DNA of 64,000 bases from Sinorhizobium sp. 6-70 (GCF_030124375.1 NZ_JASKLS010000005.1:62001-126000), one strand, 5' to 3'; counted from the first letter of the stretch, positions 6,828-17,474 are shown. Numbers and translations are program-made. The notes: a model not told the origin generated them from the sequence alone.

Positions 6828-9110
6828 CTATTGGCTGCTCGCGGCCGTATTGCCGAGCGTGCTCCACGCCTGCATGGCCTTGTTGAAGGCCTCGACTCCC
6901 GCCGCCCCTTTCTCCAACGTCAGCAGGGCACGGCGTCCGTTCCGATAGGTGATCGGGATATCGATCCAGCTGCGGCTGCGCAGCAGTTCCATGTTGTTGC
7001 CGACCGCTTCGGCAAAGTCGTTGAGCGCGATCATGTGGAAATCGTCGGTGATCTTCGCCGGGACGGCGATCAGCGGATCGCCGCGGTCCTGCTCGGTGCG
7101 CTTCATCGAAACGCGCTGGACGCCGTCGATCGCGCCGCCCTCGAAGTTCTCCGGAAGAGAGAACACGAATTCGATCACGTGGCTTGCCGGCAGTGACGGA
7201 TCGGCATTGCGCTTGATCGTCATCAGCGCGGTCAAACCTCGATCGGGAACGGTGATCTGGGCCTGGATGGCGGGCTCGGGCTTGGCGTCGCCGCCCGGCG
7301 ACTCATCCTTGATCGACCACGCGACGGTCCCCGGTATCGCTGTCGGCGACGACTGGCCGAGCCGCTCCTCGTAAAGGAACATCTTTTCCCCATCGGCGAC
7401 GGAGATCTCCGCCTGACTGGCCTGACCGGGATTCTGGGCTTGTCCGGCGTTCTGGCCCGTTGCCGTCGCGGCGGCTTGCTCTCCAGCCGGCGGCAGTGTT
7501 GCGGCGACGCTGCCCTGTGCCTGTCCAGCCTCCGTCTGAGGAGCGACGGATTTGCCCTCCTGCGAGACTTCCGTGCCGTTCGCGCCGGCTGGACCGTCAT
7601 CCACTTCAGAGCCGTCGGCGAGCAGACGCTGGGTGAACTTCGTGGAGCTGTCCTCGGTCCGCGCCGTTTCAGGCGCACCCGGCTGTGCGCTTGACTGATC
7701 GGCAGGGGCGTTCTCACCGGCAGGCGCTTCTGGGGCCTCCGGCGCTTCCGGCATGATCTTCGCGATCAGCCCCGAGAGCCACGCGTTGCCCGCCTCCCTG
7801 TTCTGCCAATAGGCATAACCGCCGCCGCCAAGGAGAAGCGCAATCACGGCACCGATCGCCAATCGCTTGAAATTGAACCGGGAAGGCTTGGGCGTCGCGC
7901 GGTAGGACGATGGCCGGGCTGGCGCGGCGACCGGAGACTCGCTGCCGCTCTCCTTGGTCGCAGTTGCCGTCCCGTTGGTGGCCCCTGCCCCGCCGTTCTC
8001 GCCGAAACCGAGCAAGTCGTCGATGTGGTCCCAGGCGGTGCTGGCGCGTTCTTCCTGGCTCGCGGGCACAGGCGCTTTTTCCACCGGCCACGACCATTCG
8101 CTAATATCAGCGTCGGCAGACTTATCCTTCTTGCTCTCCGTTGTGGCCGCGAAGGGATCGCCTTCGTCGAAGGACCAGGAGCGCGACGGTTCCGCCTCGC
8201 CGGCAGGCTGCGCAGACTCGGCCCTTTCCGGTTCCACCGGATGAATTCCCAGCAGCTCGGGTGCTGGCGAAGACGAATCCTCGGGCGCCACCTCAGCGTC
8301 GGCCGCCGTCGTCGGAGTCGTATCGTCCCACTCTGGCAAGGCCCATTCCGACGTGGCCGATTTCGTCGTGTCTTCCTCGCTCGGCTGAGGCTCGGAGTGT
8401 ACCGGCTCCACATGATCGGGCTGAGGTTCGGCCTGTTCGCCGCGGAGCTCGTCCGCGTGCGCTTCAGGCTGCTCGATAGGTTCAACCGGCGGCGCCTGTT
8501 CGGCTTCGTATTCGCGCGCGGCCGGCTGCTCCTCGGTCCAAGAAGGCCCTTGCGCCGCTGCCGTTTCCTCAGCCGGTTCGTCGGTCTCTATTTCGCGCGC
8601 CGGTTCGGACGGAGCGCCATCGTCATAAGCGGCGATCGGTTCGTGTTGCGCAGCATCAGCGTCGACCGGTCCGGCCTGCGGCTGCTCGTCCGCGGCCTCG
8701 GCGCTGGCCGACACCGGTTCTTCGGCGCCCGTCTCCTCGCCTGCAGGCTCCTCGACTTGCTCTTCCGACGGCGCGTGTTCCGGTTCTGCAGCGACGCGCG
8801 TGGCAGACTCCGGTTCGGTCGAGGCAGGCGGCTCGTGCTCGATCGGCGTATCCGCCACGCCCGGCGCGACCGCTTCGGTTTCCTCGACCGCGGCGAGCGC
8901 CTCCGCATGTTCGCTTTCGACTTCGCCGATTGCCTGTTCCAGCTTGTTGAGCTGGCGGTTGATCATGTCGTCCGATGGCCGCGGGTTCATGTTTTCGAGT
9001 TGCCGGCGCACAGCACTGCGCGCCTTCTCGTAAACCTTGCCTCGCATTTCCGGTGTGTTTTCCGACAGGCCGTCTACGGTCCTGCGAATAACTGCAACAA
9101 AATCTGCCAT
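6828..9110 (-). CDS. Large acidic single-pass membrane protein, unknown
   Basis: A 760-residue protein I cannot assign to a named family. In order: a conserved-looking helical N-terminal domain (about 1-75, with MRGKVYEKARSAVRRQLENM), a very long Glu/Pro/Ala-rich disordered region (about 75-400) with short WSWP-like motifs, one transmembrane helix (about 417-437, LAIGAVIALLLGGGGYAYW), a second Pro/Ala/Gln linker, and a compact C-terminal domain (about 590-755), presumably periplasmic. The start at 9110 begins the conserved N-terminal domain; longer readings are unlikely. It lies between purA and the rpoH terminator. The layout suggests a cytoplasm-to-periplasm tether spanning a long distance; this is inference. 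Confidence 0.75.
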   Translation of the reverse strand: MADFVAVIRRTVDGLSENTPEMRGKVYEKARSAVRRQLENMNPRPSDDMINRQLNKLEQAIGEVESEHAEALAAVEETEAVAPGVADTPIEHEPPASTEPESATRVAAEPEHAPSEEQVEEPAGEETGAEEPVSASAEAADEQPQAGPVDADAAQHEPIAAYDDGAPSEPAREIETDEPAEETAAAQGPSWTEEQPAAREYEAEQAPPVEPIEQPEAHADELRGEQAEPQPDHVEPVHSEPQPSEEDTTKSATSEWALPEWDDTTPTTAADAEVAPEDSSSPAPELLGIHPVEPERAESAQPAGEAEPSRSWSFDEGDPFAATTESKKDKSADADISEWSWPVEKAPVPASQEERASTAWDHIDDLLGFGENGGAGATNGTATATKESGSESPVAAPARPSSYRATPKPSRFNFKRLAIGAVIALLLGGGGYAYWQNREAGNAWLSGLIAKIMPEAPEAPEAPAGENAPADQSSAQPGAPETARTEDSSTKFTQRLLADGSEVDDGPAGANGTEVSQEGKSVAPQTEAGQAQGSVAATLPPAGEQAAATATGQNAGQAQNPGQASQAEISVADGEKMFLYEERLGQSSPTAIPGTVAWSIKDESPGGDAKPEPAIQAQITVPDRGLTALMTIKRNADPSLPASHVIEFVFSLPENFEGGAIDGVQRVSMKRTEQDRGDPLIAVPAKITDDFHMIALNDFAEAVGNNMELLRSRSWIDIPITYRNGRRALLTLEKGAAGVEAFNKAMQAWSTLGNTAASSQ

Positions 9111-9173
9111 CAGAACTTTCTCATACTCCCAGGCGTGCGCCCGCAATCACGACGCCACTGTCGTTGCGCGACA

Positions 9174-10472
<1,299 letters not shown>

Positions 10473-10664
10473 AATTTTCTTCCTGTTCACACGCGCGCAA
10501 GGGATTGCGCCATTCTGAAACCCGCGCATCTATACTGTGTTGTCTTGCGGAAAGCGACCCCGTTGTGACCCGTGCGGCGCCCTTTTTGCATGACAAGCGA
10601 TGGATTTAGCGCCTATATCTCTGCTGCTCTCCCGCCTCTCCGGCACCCCATTTCCCGTCCCCAC

Positions 10665-11570
10665 ATGGATCGCAGCATCGTGAACGCCAGGGCCTATTTC
10701 TATCTCGCAATAACTTCGCTTTTTTGGGGCGGCAATTCAGTCGCGGGCAAGATGGCGGTCGGGCATGTCAGCCCGATGATGCTGACGACGCTGCGCTGGA
10801 TGGTCGCGCTCGCCGTCATCCTGGCGTTGATGACGCCGCAGATCCGTCGCGACTGGGAAAAGATCCGTGCGCACTGGCTGCAATTGCTGGCCTACGGTGC
10901 CGTCGGCTTCACCATGTTCAATGCGTTCCTCTACTCCGCGGTGCAATATACCAGCGCCATCAACGCCGTGATCCTGCAGGCCGGCATTCCGATGCTGATC
11001 TTCCTCTTCAACTTCGTTCTCTTCCGGACGAAAGCGTCCGTCGCGCAGATCGTCGGCTTCACAGTGACGCTGCTCGGCGTCTTGATCACCGCCGCGCATG
11101 GCGATCTCGCCAGCCTCTTGCAGCTGCAGTTCAATTTCGGCGACGCACTGATGATCCTCGCCTGTATCGTCTACGCTGCCTATACCGTCGCGCTGCGCTG
11201 GAAACCGACCATGCACTGGCAGAGCTTCATCGCGGCGCCAGCATTCGGGGCGCTGCTGAGCGCCATCCCGCTCCTCATCTGGGAATTCTCAAAGGGCAGC
11301 GCGATCGTCCCCGATGCCAGCGGCTGGGCGATCGTCATCTATGCCGCGATTTTCCCGTCGCTGATGTCGCAGGTTCTCTACGTGCGCGGCGTGGACATGA
11401 TCGGCGCCAATCGCGCCGGGCTGTTCATCAACGCCATCCCGGTGTTCGGAACGCTTCTTTCCGTGCTTCTTGTCGGAGAAACGTTTCATCCCTTCCACCT
11501 GATGGCGTTGCTGCTGGTGCTTGGCGGCATCGCCATCGCGGAACGCGGCCGCCCCAAACTGCCGCGCTAA
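10665..11570 (+). CDS. EamA/DMT-family transporter
   Basis: An inner-membrane protein of about 301 residues with ten hydrophobic segments arranged as two EamA repeats (about 15-145 and 160-295), the drug/metabolite transporter superfamily pattern. The glycine and proline pattern FWGGNSVAGKMAV near the N-terminus and VGETFHPFHLMALLLVLGGIAIA at the end are typical. Substrate unknown; relatives export amino acids or metabolites. Start uncertain: I chose the ATG at 10665; a GTG at 10680 is also possible, and neither has a clear ribosome-binding site. It is divergent from purA. Confidence 0.85.
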   Translation: MDRSIVNARAYFYLAITSLFWGGNSVAGKMAVGHVSPMMLTTLRWMVALAVILALMTPQIRRDWEKIRAHWLQLLAYGAVGFTMFNAFLYSAVQYTSAINAVILQAGIPMLIFLFNFVLFRTKASVAQIVGFTVTLLGVLITAAHGDLASLLQLQFNFGDALMILACIVYAAYTVALRWKPTMHWQSFIAAPAFGALLSAIPLLIWEFSKGSAIVPDASGWAIVIYAAIFPSLMSQVLYVRGVDMIGANRAGLFINAIPVFGTLLSVLLVGETFHPFHLMALLLVLGGIAIAERGRPKLPR

Positions 11571-11610
11571 TAATACGGCTCTGGCAAGGCCCTCATCCCG
11601 CCTCCACATA

Positions 11611-11657
11611 AAAATGCCAAGGCGCCGCACATCTGAAAGACGTGCGGCGCCTTGGCC
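11611..11657 (-). terminator. Terminator downstream of serA
   Basis: A perfect 14-base stem, CCAAGGCGCCGCAC (11617-11630) with GTGCGGCGCCTTGG (11642-11655), closes an 11-base loop. On the minus strand it is followed by CATTTTTATG, so it terminates serA transcripts 20 bases past the stop. Confidence 0.85.
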
Positions 11658-11677
11658 GAGTTCCGAACTGCTTCCGT

Positions 11678-13273
11678 TTAATCGATATTGAACACCAGTT
11701 GCTTCGCCTGGCGGATTGCCGCATTCGCGCGCAGCTTGTCGAGCACCGTCTCCGAAACAGGACCGTCGACGTAAAGCAGCGCGATGGCATCACCGCCTTC
11801 CTTCTCGCGGCCGAGCTGGAAGTTGGCGATATTGACGCCGGCGTCACCGAGCGTCGTGCCGATGAAGCCGATCATGCCGGGGACGTCGGTGTTGGTCAGA
11901 TAGACCATGTGCTTGCCGACATCGGCGTCGAGATTGATGCCCTTGATCTGGATGAAGCGCGGCTTGCCGTCGGAGAAGACCGTACCGGCGACCGAACGGG
12001 TCTGGTTCGCTGTCGTCACCGTCAGCTTGATATAACCGTCGAAGACACCGGATTTATCGCGCTTCACTTCGGAAAGGATCACCCCCTTTTCCTTGATCAT
12101 GACCGGCGCGGAAACCATGTTGACGTCGGCCACTTGCGGGCGGATCAGGCCTGCGAGAACCGCGCTCGTCAACGCCTTGGTGTTCATGGCCGCCGTGGAG
12201 CCGTCATAGAGGATTTCGATTTCCTTGATCGCGCTTTCCGTGACCTGGCCGACGAAGGCGCCGAGAACGTCGGCGAGCCGGATGAACGGCTTCAGGATCG
12301 GTGCTTCCTCAGCCGTGATCGACGGCATGTTGATGGCGTTCGAGACCGCGCCGTTGACCAGGTAGTCGGACATCTGCTCGGCAATCTGCAGCGCCACATT
12401 CTCCTGCGCTTCCGTCGTGGAAGCGCCGAGATGCGGCGTGCAGACGACGTTCGGCAGGCCGAAGAGCGGGCTTTCGTTGGCGGGCTCCACCTCGAAGACA
12501 TCGAAGCCGGCGCCGGCGACATGACCCGATTTCAACGCCTCGGCAAGCGCGCTTTCGACGACAAGACCGCCGCGCGCGCAGTTGATGATACGCACGCCCG
12601 GCTTCATCTTGGCGATTGCTTCTGCGTCGATGATGTTGCGGGTCTTGTCGGTCAGCGGCACGTGCAGGGTGATGAAATCCGCCCGCGCAAAGAGTTCGTC
12701 GAGTTCGACCTTGACGACGCCCATCTCCTCGGCGCGCTCCTTCGACAGGAACGGATCATAGGCGACGACATGCATCTTCAGGCCGATGGCGCGCGCGCAG
12801 ACGATGGAGCCGATATTGCCGGCACCGATGACGCCGAGCACCTTGCCGGTGATCTCGACGCCCATGAACTTCGACTTTTCCCACTTGCCGGCCTGGGTGG
12901 AACCGTCGGCTGCTGGAAGCTGCCGGGCGACGGCAAACATCAGCGCGATCGCATGCTCGGCCGTGGTGATCGAGTTGCCGAAGGGCGTGTTCATGACGAT
13001 GATACCGCGGCGGGAAGCAGCCGGGATGTCGACATTGTCCACGCCGATGCCGGCGCGGCCGACGACCTTGAGATTGGTGGCGGCGCCGATCAACTTCTCC
13101 GTCACCTTGGTGGCAGAGCGGATGGCGAGACCGTCATAGTTGCCGATGATTTCGGCGAGCTTTTCCTTGTCCTTGCCGAGCTTCGGCTGGAAATCCACTT
13201 CAACGCCGCGGTCGCGGAAGATCTGGACGGCGGTTTCCGACAGTTCATCGGATACGAGAACGCGAGGTGCCAT
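11678..13273 (-). CDS. serA: D-3-phosphoglycerate dehydrogenase
   Basis: SerA oxidises 3-phosphoglycerate with NAD+ in the first step of serine synthesis. The 531-residue protein is the long type. It has the catalytic/substrate domain at the N-terminus, NAD-binding domain with GVIGAGNIGSIVCARA (about 147-162), catalytic His region TPHLGASTTEAQENVA (about 280), an intervening ASB domain (about 320-450), and a C-terminal ACT domain (about 455-531, FIGTTLGDAGVNIANFQLGR) for serine feedback. It follows serC after 79 bases on the same strand and ends at a strong terminator, so serC-serA form an operon. Confidence 0.96.
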   Translation of the reverse strand: MAPRVLVSDELSETAVQIFRDRGVEVDFQPKLGKDKEKLAEIIGNYDGLAIRSATKVTEKLIGAATNLKVVGRAGIGVDNVDIPAASRRGIIVMNTPFGNSITTAEHAIALMFAVARQLPAADGSTQAGKWEKSKFMGVEITGKVLGVIGAGNIGSIVCARAIGLKMHVVAYDPFLSKERAEEMGVVKVELDELFARADFITLHVPLTDKTRNIIDAEAIAKMKPGVRIINCARGGLVVESALAEALKSGHVAGAGFDVFEVEPANESPLFGLPNVVCTPHLGASTTEAQENVALQIAEQMSDYLVNGAVSNAINMPSITAEEAPILKPFIRLADVLGAFVGQVTESAIKEIEILYDGSTAAMNTKALTSAVLAGLIRPQVADVNMVSAPVMIKEKGVILSEVKRDKSGVFDGYIKLTVTTANQTRSVAGTVFSDGKPRFIQIKGINLDADVGKHMVYLTNTDVPGMIGFIGTTLGDAGVNIANFQLGREKEGGDAIALLYVDGPVSETVLDKLRANAAIRQAKQLVFNID

Positions 13274-13352
13274 GAGAGGCCTCCTTAAGGATCAGTTCTG
13301 AAAGGGTGCGGGGTTGGCTTCGCCCGTTGGCGAGCGAAGCTTATCGCTTGGA

Positions 13353-14531
13353 TCAGGCGGCTGCCTGCGACAGCGTCGCCTTCTGGGTCTCGAAGGCCCA
13401 GGCGACCCACGGCATCAGCGCTTCCATGTCGGCAGTCTCGATGGTGGCACCGGCCCAGATCCGCAGACCGGAGGGCGCATCGCGATAGTGGCCGATGTCG
13501 TAGGCGACGCCTTCCTTTTCGAGCAGGGCGACGACGCCCTTCGCGAAGGCAGCCTGTCCGTCGACGTCGAGAGCCAATACGTCCTTGTCGACGATCTTCA
13601 GGCAGACCGACGTGTTGGAGCGGGTTTCCGCCTTGGTTGCCAGGTTGGCAATCCAGTCGTTCGCCTCGACAAAGCGATGGATCGCATCGGCATTGGCGTC
13701 CGCCCGGGCGATCAGCCCCTTGAGGCCGCCAACCGACTTCGCCCAAAGGAGCGCGTCGATATAGTCTTCGACGCAGAGCATCGACGGCGTGTTGATTGTT
13801 TCGCCGGCAAAGATGCCCTCGATCAGCTTACCGCCGCTGGTCAGGCGGAAGATCTTCGGCAGCGGCCATGCCGGTGCATAGGTGAGCAGCCGTTCGACAG
13901 CGCGCGGCGACAGAATGAGGATGCCGTGCGCCCCCTCTCCACCGAGCACCTTCTGCCAGGAGAAGGTAACAACGTCGAGCTTGGCGAAATCGAGATCCTG
14001 GGCAAAGGCGGCGGAGGTCGCGTCGCAGATCGTCAGGCCCTTGCGGTCCGCCGGGATGAAATCGGCATTCGGCACACGCACGCCCGAGGTCGTGCCATTC
14101 CAGGTGAAGACGACGTCGCGGTCGAAATCGACCTTGGCGAGATCCGGCAGCTCGCCATAGGCGGCTTCGAACTTGCGAACGTCGGCGAGCTTCAGCTGCT
14201 TGACCACGTCGGTGACCCAACCGGCACCGAAGCTTTCCCAGGCGAGCATATCGACGCCACGGGCGCCAAGCAGCGACCACAGCGCCATTTCGACCGCGCC
14301 GGTGTCGGAGGCGGGCACGATACCGATGCGGTAGTCGGCCGGCACTTCAAGAATTTCACGGGTAAGATCAATGGCCTGCTTGAGCTTCGTCTTACCGATC
14401 TTGGCTCGGTGCGAGCGACCGAGTGCTGCGTCGGAGAGAGCGTCGAGCGTCCAACCAGGGCGCTTCGCGCAGGGGCCAGAAGAAAAATGGGAATTTGCCG
14501 GACGCACGTCCGGTTTGGCAGGCTTCGTCAT
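13353..14531 (-). CDS. serC: Phosphoserine aminotransferase
   Basis: SerC is a pyridoxal-phosphate enzyme that converts 3-phosphohydroxypyruvate and glutamate to phosphoserine, the second step of serine synthesis. The 392-residue sequence is of the longer alphaproteobacterial/archaeal type. The N-terminal [12 protein letters not shown] binds phosphate, and the Schiff-base lysine is in [15 protein letters not shown]. It is the first gene of serC-serA. The start at 14531 is supported by AGAGGA eight bases upstream, which lies in a leader hairpin (14536-14551). Confidence 0.95.
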   Translation of the reverse strand: MTKPAKPDVRPANSHFSSGPCAKRPGWTLDALSDAALGRSHRAKIGKTKLKQAIDLTREILEVPADYRIGIVPASDTGAVEMALWSLLGARGVDMLAWESFGAGWVTDVVKQLKLADVRKFEAAYGELPDLAKVDFDRDVVFTWNGTTSGVRVPNADFIPADRKGLTICDATSAAFAQDLDFAKLDVVTFSWQKVLGGEGAHGILILSPRAVERLLTYAPAWPLPKIFRLTSGGKLIEGIFAGETINTPSMLCVEDYIDALLWAKSVGGLKGLIARADANADAIHRFVEANDWIANLATKAETRSNTSVCLKIVDKDVLALDVDGQAAFAKGVVALLEKEGVAYDIGHYRDAPSGLRIWAGATIETADMEALMPWVAWAFETQKATLSQAAA

Positions 14532-14580
14532 GATGCTATCCTCTCAGATAGAAGCCCCTCGTTGGGGAGGGGTGTCCCGC
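14532..14580 (-). promoter_or_regulatory. serC leader hairpins (serC RNA motif candidate)
   Basis: Two consecutive hairpins precede serC on the minus strand: CCCCTC-N6-GAGGGG (14555-14572) and CTATC-TGAGAG-GATAG (14536-14551). The second holds the AGAGGA ribosome-binding site in its loop and 3' arm, so folding would limit translation. A serC RNA motif of this general layout, upstream of alphaproteobacterial serC, has been described and is in Rfam. I match layout and position only; a covariance-model search was not run. Confidence 0.6.
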
Positions 14581-14585
14581 CGTCG

Positions 14586-14614
14586 GAAATATTGTGGGTC
14601 GGAGAGGAAGTCAA
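14586..14614 (-). promoter_or_regulatory. serC promoter
   Basis: On the minus strand TTGACT (14609-14614), a 17-base spacer and TATTTC (14586-14591) form a good sigma-70 promoter. Transcription would start near 14579, giving a leader of about 48 bases that consists of the two hairpins described above. Confidence 0.65.
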
Positions 14615-14694
14615 GCGGCTTGCGTCGCTTTTGAAAGAATTTTCGGCGTTCCGGGCAAAGTTCGAAATACCGGGAGCGCCGCGCCGAACGATCG

Positions 14695-15555
14695 TTACCA
14701 GAGAGAGAAGCGCAGGCCTGCGCGGATCTCATGGCGGGAAAGACCGTCGTCGCGGCCCTTGGCGCCGCTGGCGCCGGCAAGTGCCTCGGCCCCGAAGCCG
14801 AACATGTCTCCCTCCGATATGCGAGAATAGCGATAGCCGAGATCGAGTTTCAGCCGGTCGGTGATATCGTAGGAGACACCGGCCATGAGCGCGTAGGTGA
14901 AGCGCCAACTGTCCTCTCCCCCATAGGATGTTCCACCTGCCCCGCCGGCGCAGGCGGCGCCGCCGGGAGCGCAGGTCGCCGTCTCGCGGACAGTGTTCCA
15001 GTTGATGTTCGTGGCGCCGATACCCGCGCCGAGATAAGGCGTGAATCCGGCGAGCGTCGCGAGATCCACATAGCCGTTCGCCATGAGGCCGAGCGCGGAG
15101 AAATTGGCTTCGTGCGAGAAAGCGCATGACGTTCCGGCGCCCTGGCCCGCGCAGGGAACGGCCGACAGCGACGAGCCGTCGAACCGACCCTCGAAATATT
15201 CCGCCGTTATGTCGGCGCGGATGACGTCGTTAAACCGGTAGCCGATGCCGATCGTCCCCGAGATCGGCTTGTCGAAGCGAGCTTTGTCGAACGGAACGTT
15301 GTCGTAGCTGCTCGTTCCGGCGTCGAAGGTGCGAAAGGAGGGATCGCCCTCGTCGCGCCATGGCGCATAACCGATGTCGCCACGCAGATAGACGCCGCCG
15401 ACATCGCCCGCTCCAGGCGAAATGGTGATCTCCGGCGCATCGAGCAATTCGTCGTCGGCTGCATAGGCCGCACCGGACGCCAGCAGACCAGCGCTCAGAC
15501 CGGCGCCCAGACCGGCGCCAAGTGCGATCCTGTAGATCCCGTGCCGCCAGTCCAT
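14695..15555 (-). CDS. Outer-membrane beta-barrel protein (Omp25/RopB-like)
   Basis: A 286-residue exported protein: signal peptide (about 1-33, ending SGAAYAADDE) followed by a small beta-barrel. Barrel signs include GGVYLRGDIGYAPW, SGTIGIGYRFNDVIRADITAEYFEGRF, FTPYLGAGIGATNINWN, LMAGVSYDITDRLKLDLGYR and a C-terminal aromatic residue (RFSLW), the usual targeting signal for the outer membrane. Proteins of this type in rhizobia and Brucella are abundant structural envelope proteins. Alone in its transcription unit, with a perfect CtrA-type box 84 bases before its start. Its stop lies about 80 bases upstream of the serC promoter. Confidence 0.85.
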   Translation of the reverse strand: MDWRHGIYRIALGAGLGAGLSAGLLASGAAYAADDELLDAPEITISPGAGDVGGVYLRGDIGYAPWRDEGDPSFRTFDAGTSSYDNVPFDKARFDKPISGTIGIGYRFNDVIRADITAEYFEGRFDGSSLSAVPCAGQGAGTSCAFSHEANFSALGLMANGYVDLATLAGFTPYLGAGIGATNINWNTVRETATCAPGGAACAGGAGGTSYGGEDSWRFTYALMAGVSYDITDRLKLDLGYRYSRISEGDMFGFGAEALAGASGAKGRDDGLSRHEIRAGLRFSLW

Positions 15556-15638
15556 CCGTATGCCCTTTCATCAATGCCCGTCGGACCGACCTTGGTGGCG
15601 GCCGGCCCCAACCTGCGTTAACTATTGGCAGGGACAAG

Positions 15639-15653
15639 TTAACCAGCGGTTAA
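15639..15653 (-). promoter_or_regulatory. CtrA box (TTAA-N7-TTAA) upstream of OMP gene
   Basis: Minus strand TTAA-CCGCTGG-TTAAC is a full match to the CtrA consensus including the trailing C. Its near edge is 84 bases before the ATG at 15555. A second outer-membrane gene at 16631-17389 has an equivalent box at 86 bases. Confidence 0.6.
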
Positions 15654-15753
15654 GCATGTTGTTTGACGAAAAATTTAGGATCCGTGACGGGCGGAGCGTT
15701 ATGAAGACGACCTGAGGAAGGCCCATTCAAACGGGAACCTGATCATCGCCTTC

Positions 15754-16500
15754 TCACCGATCGGCACGCGACGCCAAGTCTCGCGCATAGGAAAGCATGT
15801 CAGTCCGCCGCGACCCGGTTCTCACGAGCAAACCGCTTTCGCCGACGATCGCCCTTACTTCTGTGAAGAAGTGACATCCCTCTCTTTCGATTCCGGCAAT
15901 CACTTCCTCGACGTCCTCGATAGCATTTCGCGAGATCGCGTCCATTTTCCCGAATATGGTCGTGCAGAAGGCCTTGTCCCGAGCCGTGGCGACACCTGCG
16001 TCATTGAAGAAAAAGATGGCCTGGACGAGATTGTCACGATCCGGCCCAACGGCCGCATATGGCTTTCCCCAATATCTCGCGATCGTCTTCTTCCATTCGT
16101 CGGAAGCGAGGCGATCCTTTGGCAGGTGAGAAAATTTGACGTCGCGTATGATGCTGTAGACGACACCGCCCGACAGTGGCGAGGTAAAATCGAGCCGATA
16201 GACATCGGAAAGCGGCGCCTGGCTGCGTGCCTCCAGCGATATCGATTCGGTAAAGGTTGCGGAGGCCGCGTCTTGCGTCTTTTTTACGGCTTCGCGGTTT
16301 TCCGTCTTCTGCCATTTCGCGTATTTCCGTGAGATGATCGCCTCGACCTCGGAAAGGGTCATTCCGATTTCAAAATCATGCCCGGGAAGGAATCGTTGCG
16401 CGACGACGTCGTTCGGATCAGCCAAAGCGATCTTCGCGGCTGAGCCGGCATGGGCGAGCGTGGCGAAAAGGAAAAAGAAGCAGGTCGCGAGCGTCTTCAT
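15754..16500 (-). CDS. Secreted protein, unknown function
   Basis: A 248-residue protein with a clear signal peptide (MKTLATCFFFLFATLAHAGS, cleavage after AHA at about 18). The mature part has no motif I recognise. It contains two cysteines (CTTIFGK and GCHFFTE regions, about 180 and 208) that may form a disulphide bond in the periplasm, and a pattern of short charged helices and strands. It lies between the two outer-membrane protein genes on the same strand, but about 200 and 130 bases separate it from them, and a terminator follows the upstream one. Likely independent transcription. Confidence 0.7.
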   Translation of the reverse strand: MKTLATCFFFLFATLAHAGSAAKIALADPNDVVAQRFLPGHDFEIGMTLSEVEAIISRKYAKWQKTENREAVKKTQDAASATFTESISLEARSQAPLSDVYRLDFTSPLSGGVVYSIIRDVKFSHLPKDRLASDEWKKTIARYWGKPYAAVGPDRDNLVQAIFFFNDAGVATARDKAFCTTIFGKMDAISRNAIEDVEEVIAGIEREGCHFFTEVRAIVGESGLLVRTGSRRTDMLSYARDLASRADR

Positions 16501-16521
16501 TGTCCGTGCCTTAACCGCAAT

Positions 16522-16547
16522 CGAAAAGGGGCCGCGTAACGGCCCCG
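16522..16547 (-). terminator. Terminator downstream of the 16.6 kb OMP gene
   Basis: On the minus strand GGGGCCG-TTACG-CGGCCCC is followed by TTTTCGATT. It ends the transcript of the outer-membrane gene before the next gene starts at 16500. Confidence 0.75.
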
Positions 16548-16575
16548 AATGAAGGTCTGGCTGCGCACGCCGCGC

Positions 16576-16632
16576 AGATCATGTCATCGTTCCGGACCAA
16601 AAACCGTTCCACACTTTTCGTGGAGTTGCTCT
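16576..16632 (-). repeat. AGAGC-type structured repeat, short copy
   Basis: On the minus strand it begins AGAGCAACTCCACG, has the core GTGTGGAACGGTTTTTGGTCCGG, and ends CATGATCT. It is one arm-loop unit of the family seen in full at 41104-41205. The first bases overlap the stop codon (TAG) of the outer-membrane protein gene. Confidence 0.6.
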
Positions 16633-17389
16633 ATTGCAGTGCGTAGCGCATACCCAGTTTGAAGTCGTGCGAGGTGATGTCGTCGAAATGCATCGGCGCG
16701 TTATTTACGGTGTCGTCGTAGCTGCGGATATTGTCGGTCTTGGCGTCGCCGAGATTGACATAGCTGTAACCGAAATCGATCGCCAGTCGCTCGGTCGCCT
16801 GGTAAGCGACGCCGGCGTGCAGCGCCCAGGCAAAGTTCCAGGTGGAATCTTCGTCGGCATAGGCGACACCGACCGTCGGCACGTTGATGTCGCGGAAGCC
16901 CGAGAAGGTGTTGCGCGAAGCACCGATGCCGGCGCCGACATAGGGCTTGACGCCATACCAATCGCCGATGTCGACATAGGCGTTGGCCATCAGCAACCAT
17001 TCCGACTTGGCGCCGTCATAATCGTTGGTTCCGTCCCATATCCCGTCGCCGTCGCCGTCATAGCGGTCGAGGGCGGTGAAATCCGCCTTGCCGCGATATT
17101 CGACGATACCATCGAGGCGGAGCCAGTCGTTGAACTGATAGCCGATACCGCCGCCCGCCAGCGGCGCGCTGTCGAAGCTGCCATCGTCCAGGAAATCATG
17201 AACGGCAACGTCGTCCATCAGCTCGTGATTCATACTGCCAAGGCGCTGGTTGCTCATGCCGAGATGGCCGCGCAGATACCAGCCGCCAGGCCCGACAACT
17301 GGTGCCGGATCTTCGACGTAAAGGTCGGCAGCCAAAGCTGGGGTGCCGCCCAATAACGCGGCAATAAATGCAATCAAAGGTCTCTTCAT
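16631..17389 (-). CDS. Outer-membrane beta-barrel protein
   Basis: A 252-residue protein with signal peptide (about 1-21, MKRPLIAFIAALLGGTPALA) and a barrel with repeating amphipathic strands: GGWYLRGHLGMSNQ, GGGIGYQFNDWLRLDGIVEYRGK, KPYVGAGIGASRN, ALHAGVAYQATERLAIDFGYSYVNLGDAK, and HDFKLGMRYALQ at the end. It resembles the neighbour at 14695-15555 in layout (Omp25-like family), suggesting old duplication, though identity is low outside strands. The start at 17389 is directly before the signal peptide. A perfect CtrA-type box lies 86 bases upstream. Its stop codon is at the edge of an intergenic repeat. Confidence 0.85.
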   Translation of the reverse strand: MKRPLIAFIAALLGGTPALAADLYVEDPAPVVGPGGWYLRGHLGMSNQRLGSMNHELMDDVAVHDFLDDGSFDSAPLAGGGIGYQFNDWLRLDGIVEYRGKADFTALDRYDGDGDGIWDGTNDYDGAKSEWLLMANAYVDIGDWYGVKPYVGAGIGASRNTFSGFRDINVPTVGVAYADEDSTWNFAWALHAGVAYQATERLAIDFGYSYVNLGDAKTDNIRSYDDTVNNAPMHFDDITSHDFKLGMRYALQ

Positions 17390-17474
17390 AATATGCCCCA
17401 CGAATATTTTGGTCCGCCGCGTTGCCTCGGCCGGATACCGCAACTGTTGTTGCGCCAGAAATCGCATGCAGCGG

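Noticed and set aside
11642-14864. Long plus-strand frames opposite serA and serC
   Set aside because: Both are shadows of the well-conserved minus-strand genes and have no ribosome-binding sites.
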